Part shown: positions 6,755 through 12,733 of the stretch, piece by piece
How positions within the stretch are numbered: position 1 is the first letter of the stretch
Layout of the letters: the number at the start of each line of letters is the position of its first letter
Assembly: GCA_001917895.1 (NCBI GenBank)
Contig: MNEW01000058.1
Span: forward strand, 1-12,733
Reading direction: 5' to 3'
DNA length: 12,733 bases
DNA from: Actinobacteria bacterium 13_1_40CM_66_12
GTDB taxonomy: Bacteria; Chloroflexota; Dormibacteria; Dormibacterales; Dormibacteraceae
The notes under the pieces: generated by a model
What the model was told of the DNA's origin: nothing
The model's database searches: none
The model's input: only the letters and a program-made list of their open reading frames with translations
Position numbers and translations under genes: made by a program

Positions 6755-7763
6755 GCGGCCGGTAGTTGCGCTTGTAGTAGTCCCAGTACTCGCCCGACCT
6801 CAACGGGCGCCACCAATCCGGGTGGTCGACGTACCAGCGCACAGTCCGCTCCAATCCCTCCTCGAAGGTGACCCGCGGCTCCCAACCCAGGTCGGTGATC
6901 CGCGTCACATCGAGCGCATAGCGGTAGTCATGGCCGGGACGGTCGGCGACGTACTGGATGAGGCTCTTGGGCTTGCCCATGATCTCCAGCACCGCATTGG
7001 CGACGTGGTTGCCATCGGTTTCGACGCCGGTCCCGATGTTGTAGACGGGGTCCGCCAGCGGCGCGTCGTGCAGGACGAGATCGATCGCCCGGCAGTGATC
7101 CTCGACGTGGACGTAATCGCGCACCGCCGAGCCATCGTTGTACAGAGGCAGCGGAAGGTTGTCGATGGCGTTCGTGATCAATACCGGCACGAGCTTTTCC
7201 GGGTACTGGTACGGCCCGAATGTGTTCGAGCCCCGCGTCACCAACAGGGGCAGCCCGAAGCTCTCGGCGTAAGCGTGCGCGATGTGCTCGCCGCCGGCCT
7301 TGCTTGCCGAGTACGGGCTGCGCGGCTTGAGCGCGTCGCCCTCACGCGAGCGGCCCTCGCGCACCTCGCCGTAGACCTCGTCGGTGCTGATGAGAAGAAA
7401 GACGCGATGCGAGTGTTTCCGTGCCGCCTCGCAAAGGACGGCGGTTCCGCGCACGTCGGTGTCGATGAACGCGAGCGGTTCCAGGAGCGAACGATCTACG
7501 TGCGTTTCGGCCGCGAAGTTCACGATGGCGTCCACGCCGGCCGCAAGCGAATCGACGAGCTTGCCGTCACAGATGTCTCCGTGAACGAACCTGTAACCGC
7601 CTGTGCCTTCGAACTCGGCAAGGTTCGCCGGGTTGCCGGCGTAAGTGAGCTTGTCGAGGACTGTGATCTCTATCTGAGGCCGCGTGCTCCGCAGGAGCCG
7701 GACGAAGTTCGAGCCGATGAAGCCCGCGCCCCCCGCAACCAGGAGGCGCTTGAACGACCTCAT
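6735..7763 (-). CDS. rmlB: dTDP-glucose 4,6-dehydratase
   Basis: RmlB converts dTDP-glucose to dTDP-4-keto-6-deoxyglucose, the common intermediate for dTDP-rhamnose and other deoxysugars. The 342-residue protein is of normal family length. It has [10 protein letters not shown] (11-20), LDKLTYAGNPANL (36-48), FAAETHVDRS (83-92), the catalytic STDEVYGEV (126-134) with Thr127-Asp128-Glu129, and Tyr151/Lys155 in YSASK. NTFGPYQYPEKLVP (180-193), VRDYVHVEDHCRAI and DRPGHDYRYALD are all diagnostic of RmlB, not other SDRs. The ATG at 7763 lies 12 bases after the stop of the rmlC-like gene, so it is the third gene of the rmlA-rmlC-rmlB set. Its 3' end overlaps the glycosyltransferase on the other strand by 20 bases. 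Confidence 0.97.
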   Translation of the reverse strand: MRSFKRLLVAGGAGFIGSNFVRLLRSTRPQIEITVLDKLTYAGNPANLAEFEGTGGYRFVHGDICDGKLVDSLAAGVDAIVNFAAETHVDRSLLEPLAFIDTDVRGTAVLCEAARKHSHRVFLLISTDEVYGEVREGRSREGDALKPRSPYSASKAGGEHIAHAYAESFGLPLLVTRGSNTFGPYQYPEKLVPVLITNAIDNLPLPLYNDGSAVRDYVHVEDHCRAIDLVLHDAPLADPVYNIGTGVETDGNHVANAVLEIMGKPKSLIQYVADRPGHDYRYALDVTRITDLGWEPRVTFEEGLERTVRWYVDHPDWWRPLRSGEYWDYYKRNYRPLTTPSS

Positions 7764-7775
7764 GCCATGCAGCCG

Positions 7776-8243
7776 CTATGTGATCTCAGGGCCGGCCGTC
7801 CAGTCGTACCCGATGGACGGGTCATCGTGTGGGATCCGGCCCTCGTCATCGGGCGCATAGACATTCGAACTGATGTAGAGGAGATGACTGCGCTCGAGCG
7901 CCCGGCACCCGTGGGCAACGCCCGGCGGGATCTTCACGCACGTGGCATGCGCATCACCCATCAGAAATTGCATGAGACTGCCCTTTGTCGGCGAACCTTC
8001 GCGTGTGTCGTACAGAGCCACCTTCAGCGCCCCAACGACGTACCACCAGTCGGTCTGCCTTTGGTGAATGTGCCAGGCCTTGGCCGCGCCGGGATGCATC
8101 AGGGAGTGGCTCCACTGGCCGAAATGCTCGAAGAAATCGTCGGTCTCGCGGATCACCTCGCGAAAGAAACCGCGCTCGTCAACGTGTGTGACGAGCTCCT
8201 TGATCACGACACCTTCGATCGGGCGGACGGAAGCCGGCTTCAT
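7776..8243 (-). CDS. RmlC-like cupin, dTDP-4-dehydrorhamnose 3,5-epimerase family (short type)
   Basis: A 155-residue cupin of the dTDP-sugar epimerase family, probably epimerising the 4-keto sugar made by RmlB. It starts with VVIKELVTHVDERGFFREV; the conserved core is AWHIHQRQTDWWYVVG (56-71) with His58 and His60, then VALYDTREGSPT, IPPGVAHGCRAL (105-116) and DDPSIGYDW (140-148). It is shorter than classical RmlC (about 180-200 residues), and the AWHIHQRQTD motif differs from the classical RGLHYQ type. It belongs to the shorter clade often annotated with the same name, so 3,5-epimerisation is likely but not certain. ATG 8243 overlaps the rmlA stop as ATGA (8243-8240). The in-frame extension upstream to 9086 only reads rmlA out of frame and is not part of the gene. 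Confidence 0.9.
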   Translation of the reverse strand: MKPASVRPIEGVVIKELVTHVDERGFFREVIRETDDFFEHFGQWSHSLMHPGAAKAWHIHQRQTDWWYVVGALKVALYDTREGSPTKGSLMQFLMGDAHATCVKIPPGVAHGCRALERSHLLYISSNVYAPDDEGRIPHDDPSIGYDWTAGPEIT

Positions 8244-8986
8244 GGTTCGTGGTTCGCTCCGTTCTTGCGCACGTGGTCGTTGACCGCGTAGTACGCGTCG
8301 ATCGACTCGCCGGCGTCGCCCCAGAATCCTTCCAGGACGTCGTACTCCATGAGATCTCGCTCGACGAACCAGTTGTTGACGTCCGTGATCTCGAGCTCGC
8401 CGCGGCCCGACGGCTCGAGGCTGGGCAGCACGTCCCAGACCGTCTCGTCGTAGAAGTACGCTCCGGTGACGGCGAGCTCGCTGGGGGGATCGCTTGGCTT
8501 TTCGACGATGCGCTCGATGCGGCGCGTGCCGTTGAGCTGGGCCACGCCCAGGTGCCGCAGGTGCGCTCGATCGGTCACCCGAGACAGCACGACGCGAGCG
8601 CCGGCCTTCTGTTTCTCGAAAGCTTCGACGCAGCCTTTCAGCGATCGCCCGAAGACGTTGTCCGCCAGCAGTACCACCGTGCGCCCGCCACCGGCAAAGC
8701 GCTCGGCGAGGGCGAGGGCTTCGGCGATGCCTCCCGGCTTGGCCTGGTAGGCGTAGAACAGCCGCGCGATCCCGAACTCGTCGCCATTGCCCAGCAGGCG
8801 CAGGAACTCCCCCGCATGCGTGCCACCGGTGACCAGCATGATCTCGGTCACGCCGGCCTTGACCAGCGCCTCGATCCCGTAACTGATCATCGGGCGGTCG
8901 TAGATAGGGAGCAGATGCTTGTTCGTGATCTGCGTCAGCGGGTGAAGCCGGCTGCCGGTACCGCCGGCGAGGATGACCCCTTTCAC
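8240..8986 (-). CDS. rmlA: Glucose-1-phosphate thymidylyltransferase, short form
   Basis: RmlA joins glucose-1-phosphate and dTTP to dTDP-glucose and opens the deoxysugar pathway. The 248-residue protein shows the nucleotidyltransferase signature GGTGSRLHPLT (8-18) with Lys23, NKHLLPIYDRPMI (22-34), AKPGGIAEAL (82-91), the metal-binding Asp in LLADNVFG (106-113), EKP (162-164) and GELEITDVNNW (196-206). It lacks about 40 C-terminal residues of enterobacterial RmlA, where part of the allosteric dTDP-rhamnose site lies, so feedback control may differ (inference). The start is GTG 8986, placing the signature at residue 8 as usual. It is the first gene of the rml set, transcribed away from the small membrane-protein gene. 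Confidence 0.95.
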   Translation of the reverse strand: MKGVILAGGTGSRLHPLTQITNKHLLPIYDRPMISYGIEALVKAGVTEIMLVTGGTHAGEFLRLLGNGDEFGIARLFYAYQAKPGGIAEALALAERFAGGGRTVVLLADNVFGRSLKGCVEAFEKQKAGARVVLSRVTDRAHLRHLGVAQLNGTRRIERIVEKPSDPPSELAVTGAYFYDETVWDVLPSLEPSGRGELEITDVNNWFVERDLMEYDVLEGFWGDAGESIDAYYAVNDHVRKNGANHEP

Positions 8987-8995
8987 TGCACCGGG

Positions 8996-9001
8996 ATTCT
9001 A
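8996..9001 (-). promoter_or_regulatory. Candidate -10 element (TAGAAT) for the rml operon
   Basis: TAGAAT matches TATAAT at five of six positions and is followed by nine bases and then GTG 8986. Transcription would start at or within about two bases of the start codon. No Shine-Dalgarno sequence precedes the GTG, so a leaderless or near-leaderless mRNA fits. No clear -35 is seen. Confidence 0.5.
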
Positions 9002-9016
9002 CTTGCGGTACTCGGA

Positions 9017-9022
9017 TAGGCT
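9017..9022 (+). promoter_or_regulatory. Candidate -10 element (TAGGCT) giving a leaderless mRNA from 9030
   Basis: TAGGCT fits TANNNT with exactly seven bases to ATG 9030. The intervening TTCGCCC has no Shine-Dalgarno sequence. The two divergent -10 candidates in this 43-base gap are 15 bases apart, so the two promoters probably interfere. Confidence 0.42.
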
Positions 9023-9029
9023 TTCGCCC

Positions 9030-9413
9030 ATGGAGCAGCCTCCGCCACCCGAAACTCCTCCTGGTGTACCCCCGGCGCCCGCTCAACAGGCCATGCCCGC
9101 CGCCCAGACCGGGCAGCCCGGCCGTTTTTCGCCCGACGGTTTCTGGTGGTGGGATGGCGCGAGCTGGCGACCCGCCTATTCGCAGGACCGGCTCTGGCGC
9201 TGGAACGGCCAGTCCTGGGTGCCCGCCGCTTCCGCCCGTGCGCGCTCCGGAGGCGGCGTGGGGCTCGCCATCGGTCTCACGGTCGGTGCGTTCGCGATCG
9301 TCCTCATTCTGGTCGTCGTGGTCGTGCTCGTCATCCTTGGCACCATGGGCGGGCAGATCGCCAACGTTTTCTCCAATGTCGCCGCGGCGCTGAACTCGAC
9401 CCCGAGCCCCTAG
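9030..9413 (+). CDS. Small single-helix membrane protein with tandem Trp-rich repeats
   Basis: Function unknown. From ATG 9030 it has 127 residues: a Pro/Ala/Gln-rich N-terminus (1-33), two short repeats, GFWWWDGASWRPA (37-49) and RLWRWNGQSWVPA (54-66), a small Ser/Gly linker, one strongly hydrophobic helix (about 77-104), and a short C-terminal tail. The repeats share the pattern aromatic-W-x-W-[D/N]-G-x-S-W-x-P-A, reminiscent of the WDG-x-x-W motif in DUF2510-type domains of actinobacterial membrane proteins; that relation is tentative. There is no signal peptide; the repeats would lie on the cytoplasmic side if the helix is a simple anchor. The in-frame start at 8973 would overlap rmlA and its promoter, so 9030 is preferred. 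It is divergent from rmlA and 67 bases upstream of dinB, with no terminator visible between. Confidence 0.8.
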   Translation: MEQPPPPETPPGVPPAPAQQAMPAAQTGQPGRFSPDGFWWWDGASWRPAYSQDRLWRWNGQSWVPAASARARSGGGVGLAIGLTVGAFAIVLILVVVVVLVILGTMGGQIANVFSNVAAALNSTPSP

Positions 9414-9445
9414 ACAGCGACAATCGGGGCATCAATGGGAAGTAG

Positions 9446-9463
9446 GCCACAAGTTGTTGTGGC
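9446..9463. promoter_or_regulatory. Inverted repeat upstream of dinB (possible operator or hairpin)
   Basis: GCCACAA and TTGTGGC form a perfect 7-base inverted repeat around a GTTG loop, ending 17 bases before ATG 9481. There is no T-run, so it is not an intrinsic terminator. It could be a repressor operator or an mRNA hairpin close to the dinB start. It does not match the SOS boxes I know (CTGTN8ACAG or GAACN4GTTC). Confidence 0.4.
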
Positions 9464-9480
9464 AGACTGGCCGCCACAGC

Positions 9481-10569
9481 ATGCCTCGACCGGACAACTG
9501 GCCACGCACCATCCTCCACGTCGATATCGACGCCTTCTACACCTCGGTACACCAGCGGGACGATCCCAAGCTGCGTGGGGTGCCGGTGGCAGTGGCCGGG
9601 CGGTCGCGCCGGGCGGTCGTGATGGGCGCGTCGTACGAAGCACGCGGGTTTGGGGTGCGCTCGGCGATGCCCCTCCATGAAGCGCTTCAGCTCTGCCCCC
9701 AGCTGGTCGTCGTCAGCCCCGATGGCGCGCGCTACCGCGAGGCCAGCCGGCTCATCCACCAGATCTTCAGGCGCTTCACCTCGCCCGAGCTGGTCGAGGG
9801 CGTCAGCCTCGACGAGGCTTACCTGGACGTCACCGCCCGGACGCGCCACGGCACTTCGAACGCGGAGGAGGTCGCGCGCCGGATCAAGTTCCAGATCCAC
9901 ACCGAGGTCGGGCTCACCGCGTCGGTCGGCGCCGCCACGTCGAAGCTGGTGGCGAAAGTCGCCAGTGGCACCAGGAAACCAGACGGACTCGTCCTGGTTC
10001 CGCCCGGGACCGAGGCCGACTTTCTCGCCCCCCTCCCGATAGGAGCCATACCGGGCATCGGCCCCAAGACGGAAGAGCGGCTGCAGGCGATGGGTGTTCG
10101 CACGGTCGGCGAGCTCGCGGCGTACGAGACGCAGCGGCTGGTGCAGGCGCTGGGCGTCGGCGGAGCCGTGCTCCAGCGGATGGCCCAGGGACGTGACCGA
10201 GCGCCGGTCGATGGCAGCAAACCCGCGAAGACCATCTCCGCCGAGACGACATTCGAGAACGACGTCAGCGACAGCGGCCAGCTCGAAGCGGCGCTGCGCG
10301 AGCTGACCGATCGCGTGGTCGAGCGCCTGGTCGCTGAAGGCGTGCGCGCGCGCACGATTTACGTGAAGCTCAAGCTCCCGGACTTCAGGCTGGTGAGCCG
10401 CCAGGTGAGCCGGACGAGCCCGACCGACGACGTCGAGACGATCTTCCGCGCCGCGCGCTCGGCGCTGGAGAAGTCGCATGTCGAGTCGCGGCCGGTGCGC
10501 CTGATCGGGGTTGGGCTGTCTGGCCTCGAGCACCCTGAGCCGGACCTGCAGATGACGCTCTTCGACTAG
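9481..10569 (+). CDS. dinB: DNA polymerase IV (Y-family translesion polymerase)
   Basis: DinB extends DNA past damaged bases with low fidelity and no proofreading. From ATG 9481 it has 362 residues, normal for the family. The palm has HVDIDAFY (13-20) with metal-binding Asp15 and the probable steric-gate Tyr20, and GVSLDEAYLD (107-116) with Asp111-Glu112. SYEARGFGVRSAMP (51-64) and VGAATSKLVAKVAS (149-162) are family signatures. The thumb has the helix-hairpin-helix IPGIGPKTEERLQAMG (190-205), and the little-finger domain follows. The protein ends in QMTLF (357-361), a clean beta-clamp-binding motif, so it should be recruited to the replication clamp. The TTG at 9454 would add nine residues encoded inside the inverted repeat and is less likely. 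The convergent exonuclease gene overlaps its last 185 bases. Confidence 0.97.
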   Translation: MPRPDNWPRTILHVDIDAFYTSVHQRDDPKLRGVPVAVAGRSRRAVVMGASYEARGFGVRSAMPLHEALQLCPQLVVVSPDGARYREASRLIHQIFRRFTSPELVEGVSLDEAYLDVTARTRHGTSNAEEVARRIKFQIHTEVGLTASVGAATSKLVAKVASGTRKPDGLVLVPPGTEADFLAPLPIGAIPGIGPKTEERLQAMGVRTVGELAAYETQRLVQALGVGGAVLQRMAQGRDRAPVDGSKPAKTISAETTFENDVSDSGQLEAALRELTDRVVERLVAEGVRARTIYVKLKLPDFRLVSRQVSRTSPTDDVETIFRAARSALEKSHVESRPVRLIGVGLSGLEHPEPDLQMTLFD

Positions 10570-11248
10570 GCGGCGTCCGGTCGACGACGGGCCGCGGAGG
10601 GATTGCCGCCAGCACGTCGCCCAATGTGTTCCAGCCCAGCGATTCCCGGGCGCGGGCGATGAGCGCTCGAAAAACCATCGCGGTCGCGCGCGCGTCGTCG
10701 AGCGCGGCGTGCGCCGGCGTGACGTCGAGGCCCAGTACCTCGACGAGCGTGGCGAGCCCGGGCGTCTGCCCCTTCGGCAGGTCCAGGACAAGTCTCGCCA
10801 GCGAGGACGTGTCGATGATCGGGTGCTCTAGCGGGCTCTCCAGGCCACGCCCGACGAGCCACGTGTCGAATGCGTCGTGGCTGTGCTCGACCAGCACCGC
10901 GCCATGCGCGAAGCGCAGGAATGCCCTGCGCGCGTCCTTGAACTCGGGTGCGCCGATCAGCATCGATCGCTCGATGTGGTGACGCCGGCGCGCGTATGGG
11001 TTGATGGGGGCTCGGCAGTCGACCAGCGTGTCGAAGAACGAAAGCGGGCCGTCGAGCTTGAACCTCTCGGCACCGATCTCCAGGACGAGGAACGGCGCGT
11101 TGCCTGTTGTCTCGACGTCGAGGGCCACGAACTGGACTTCGTCGACAGGGGTTTGCGGTCGGAGCTCGGGGGCATCGACGGCGATTTCCTGCCACGGCAC
11201 GGGCTCTACCGCGCCGCGCGGCTTGAGTAAAACCGGCTTAGGGGTCAC
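10385..11248 (-). CDS. DEDDh-family 3'-5' exonuclease (DnaQ epsilon-like domain)
   Basis: A cytosolic exonuclease of the DnaQ/RNase T superfamily, likely acting on single-stranded DNA or RNA ends. From GTG 11248 it has 287 residues. Exo I is FVALDVETTG (40-49) with Asp44 and Glu46, Exo II is EHSHDAFD (121-128) with Asp128, and Exo III is HAALDDA (180-186) with His180 and Asp185, so the catalytic set is complete. PINPYARRRHHI and the PIIDTSSLARL segment are typical. There is no polymerase or helicase domain. Its start overlaps the flippase stop as GTGA (11248-11245), so it is coupled to that gene. From about residue 227 the frame runs antisense to dinB and encodes an Arg/Ser/Ala-rich tail of about 61 residues with no recognisable fold. 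This tail may be real but dispensable. Upstream in-frame codons to 11485 only shadow the flippase. Confidence 0.88.
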   Translation of the reverse strand: MTPKPVLLKPRGAVEPVPWQEIAVDAPELRPQTPVDEVQFVALDVETTGNAPFLVLEIGAERFKLDGPLSFFDTLVDCRAPINPYARRRHHIERSMLIGAPEFKDARRAFLRFAHGAVLVEHSHDAFDTWLVGRGLESPLEHPIIDTSSLARLVLDLPKGQTPGLATLVEVLGLDVTPAHAALDDARATAMVFRALIARARESLGWNTLGDVLAAIPPRPVVDRTPPSRRASSAGPAQGARGQTAQPRSGAPAATRHATSPAPSARRGRSSRRRRSGSSGSPGGSPA

Positions 11249-12708
11249 CTGGCCAGCGCTAAGGCCCTCCGGGCGAAGGCGATCTCGTCTGAGGTGACCG
11301 CGCGCAGCAGCAGCGCCGCGCCGGCATACACGGCGGCGCCAACCACGATCGGGATGACGACCTGGACGCCCTCGAGGTTTCGGAGCGGAAACAGAACCGC
11401 GCCCATGACGAGGCCGGCAAGGATCGGCCGCCAGGTCAGTTGAAGAACCGGGACCTGGCCGATGTGGCGCCTCGTCAGTACCCACCCGGCAACTCCCAGC
11501 ACGACCTCGGTCAGGACGGTGGCCCAGCTGGCGCCGAGGTACCCGAAGAACGGGATGAGGATGAGGTTGAGTGCCAGGTTGGCGACCAGGCTCCAGCCCG
11601 CGGCCCAGGTGAAGGACAGCTGGCGGTCGGATGCGCTCAGCGCGCCGATGAAGGCGTTGTTGACGAAGCCGATGGCCAGCGCCAGCGAGAGAATCCGCAG
11701 CGCCGGCTCTGACTGCGAATACAGGAACATCGAGGTGAGCGGATGAGCGAGAACGAACAGACCGACAGCGATCGGCCAGCCGATGACGAGCAGAGCTTTG
11801 AAGAACCGGCTCACGGCGTCGGTCAGCTCCTGCGGCCGTTCACGGAAGTAGACGGATAGAACCGGGAACACGACCGACAGAAGCGTCATCGGTATGAAGA
11901 GGAGCGCTTCGAACGGTTTGTATGCGGCGGCATACCATCCGGCCTCGGCGTGCGGGCGGATTGCGTAGACCAGCGGCTGGTCGATCTTGAAGTACAGGAT
12001 GGTGAGCACGAAGGTGAGCGCGAAAGGAAGGCCCTGGAAGAACCATTCCCGGACCAGCTGCGGTTCGAGCTTCCAGCCGACGACGGCGATCTTCTGCCAC
12101 CAGAGCACGATCGCGAAGTACGCGCAGCTGAACGCGTACTGCGCCGCGTAGGCCCACACGAAGTACGTGACTCCCGCACCGATCTTGATGCCGATGAGCA
12201 CGAGCGCGAGCAGGACGGCGCTCTCGAGAATGACCGCCACCGCCTCATAACCGAGGCGCTGGACCGCATACAGGGTGTTGCGAAGGAGGGTCGAGTAAGA
12301 GGTAAGGACCATGAGCAGGAATCCAGGCACCAGCAGGCTGCTCAAGCCGGCGAGGGCGAGGGCGATGGCCAGGACCACGAAGCCTCCCACCGCCATCACC
12401 AGGCGCAGCGACATGACGTTGCGTAGATAGCGTTGGATCTCGGCCGGGTGGCGCGCGCCCTCGCGCACATAAAGGACGTTGAAGCCGAGGTCGAGGACCA
12501 CGCTGACGATGGCCGTGTAGTTGATCAGGGTGGTGAAGGTCCCATAAGGCGCGGGCATCAGCCATTTCAAGGTGGCTATGACCGTGACCAGGGCGATGAG
12601 GCGCGCCACCACCTTGGCCGCCAGCACCAGGACGGTGTTGCGAAGCGCACGCGAACCTAATCCGGCGGTCGCGACTGGTACGTCAGGTGCTCGATCGTCG
12701 TCTGGCAA
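11245..12708 (-). CDS. Polysaccharide flippase (Wzx / MOP superfamily)
   Basis: A multi-spanning inner-membrane transporter that would flip undecaprenyl-linked oligosaccharide to the outer face for surface-glycan assembly. The 487 residues form roughly 12-14 hydrophobic helices from about residue 22 to the C-terminus. The N-terminal part (LRNTVLVLAAKVVARLIALV, then LGFNVLYVREGAR) is typical of Wzx/PST proteins, as is the mid-protein pattern FALTFVLTILYFKIDQPLV with polar charged residues in a membrane helix. The start is TTG 12708; an in-frame stop (12723-12721) lies just upstream and no better start exists near the first helix. No polymerase (Wzy) or ligase is in the window, so the exported glycan cannot be named. 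Its substrate sugars are plausibly those made by the rml, ugd and dehydrogenase genes nearby (inference). Confidence 0.93.
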   Translation of the reverse strand: MPDDDRAPDVPVATAGLGSRALRNTVLVLAAKVVARLIALVTVIATLKWLMPAPYGTFTTLINYTAIVSVVLDLGFNVLYVREGARHPAEIQRYLRNVMSLRLVMAVGGFVVLAIALALAGLSSLLVPGFLLMVLTSYSTLLRNTLYAVQRLGYEAVAVILESAVLLALVLIGIKIGAGVTYFVWAYAAQYAFSCAYFAIVLWWQKIAVVGWKLEPQLVREWFFQGLPFALTFVLTILYFKIDQPLVYAIRPHAEAGWYAAAYKPFEALLFIPMTLLSVVFPVLSVYFRERPQELTDAVSRFFKALLVIGWPIAVGLFVLAHPLTSMFLYSQSEPALRILSLALAIGFVNNAFIGALSASDRQLSFTWAAGWSLVANLALNLILIPFFGYLGASWATVLTEVVLGVAGWVLTRRHIGQVPVLQLTWRPILAGLVMGAVLFPLRNLEGVQVVIPIVVGAAVYAGAALLLRAVTSDEIAFARRALALAR

Positions 12709-12717
12709 TTTGCGGCA

Positions 12718-12723
12718 ATGCTA
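12718..12723 (-). promoter_or_regulatory. Candidate -10 element (TAGCAT) for the flippase-exonuclease pair
   Basis: TAGCAT matches TATAAT at four of six positions and is followed by nine bases and TTG 12708, the same spacing as the rmlA element. No Shine-Dalgarno sequence precedes the TTG. Only ten bases upstream remain in the window, so a -35 cannot be judged. Confidence 0.35.
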
Positions 12724-12733
12724 ACGCCCGGTC

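Noticed and set aside
6603..8291. Open frame of 562 codons on the plus strand across rmlB and the rmlC-like gene
   Set aside because: It is antisense to two confidently identified genes, has no recognisable motifs, and such long mirror frames are common in GC-rich DNA.
8244..9086. Extending the rmlC-like protein N-terminally to 436 residues
   Set aside because: The extra part reads rmlA out of frame and crosses into the divergent gene; ATG 8243 in an ATGA overlap gives the normal cupin start.
9446..9463. Rho-independent terminator after the small membrane-protein gene
   Set aside because: The inverted repeat is not followed by a T-run in either direction.
9331..10791. Open frame of 486 codons on the minus strand across dinB
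   Set aside because: Antisense to a clear DinB with intact motifs; Arg/Ala-rich low-complexity translation.
1..12733. CRISPR arrays, tRNA or rRNA genes, insertion sequences, attachment sites
   Set aside because: No spaced direct repeats, transposase or integrase motifs, terminal repeats or tRNA-like cloverleaf were seen; gaps between genes are too short to hold them.

Overview
GC-rich, gene-dense bacterial DNA: short stretches I counted by hand run 55-65% GC, almost every gap is under 70 bases, and the strand changes several times. Gene families, GTG/TTG starts, four-base stop/start overlaps and promoters sitting directly on start codons suggest a free-living terrabacterial lineage such as Dormibacterota, Chloroflexota or Actinomycetota. 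That placement is a low-confidence inference; there is no rRNA or marker gene here to settle it. The window is a surface-polysaccharide (nucleotide-sugar) locus with two DNA-metabolism genes embedded in it.

Layout. 1-3797 (minus strand): a family-4 glycosyltransferase, a UDP-glucose 6-dehydrogenase (ugd), and the start of a UDP-glucuronate decarboxylase that runs off the left edge. Together the last two would convert UDP-glucose to UDP-glucuronate to UDP-xylose. 3820-6754 (plus strand, divergent): a second nucleotide-sugar dehydrogenase, an NAD-dependent epimerase/dehydratase and a family-2 glycosyltransferase, joined by overlaps. 6735-8986 (minus strand): rmlA, an rmlC-like gene and rmlB, making dTDP-4-keto-6-deoxyglucose and probably epimerising it; no rmlD reductase is in view. 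9030-9413 (plus): a small one-helix membrane protein with two Trp-rich repeats. 9481-10569 (plus): DNA polymerase IV. 10385-12708 (minus): a Wzx-type flippase translationally coupled to a DEDDh 3'-5' exonuclease whose 3' end runs antisense into dinB.

The outstanding feature is a 320-residue intein inside ugd (920-1879). It sits exactly before the catalytic cysteine of the GGSCFPKD active site, so the first C-extein residue needed for splicing is also the enzyme's nucleophile. UDP-glucuronate and UDP-xylose supply would therefore depend on protein splicing. The paralogous dehydrogenase at 3820-5007 has no intein.

A second theme is unusual translation initiation. The epimerase at 5004 has no ATG, GTG or TTG that keeps its NAD-binding motif and appears to start at CTG within a CTGA overlap. 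The decarboxylase also lacks any canonical start before its Rossmann motif. Several operon-leading genes have a TANNNT -10-like element only 7-9 bases before the start codon, which suggests leaderless or near-leaderless mRNAs.
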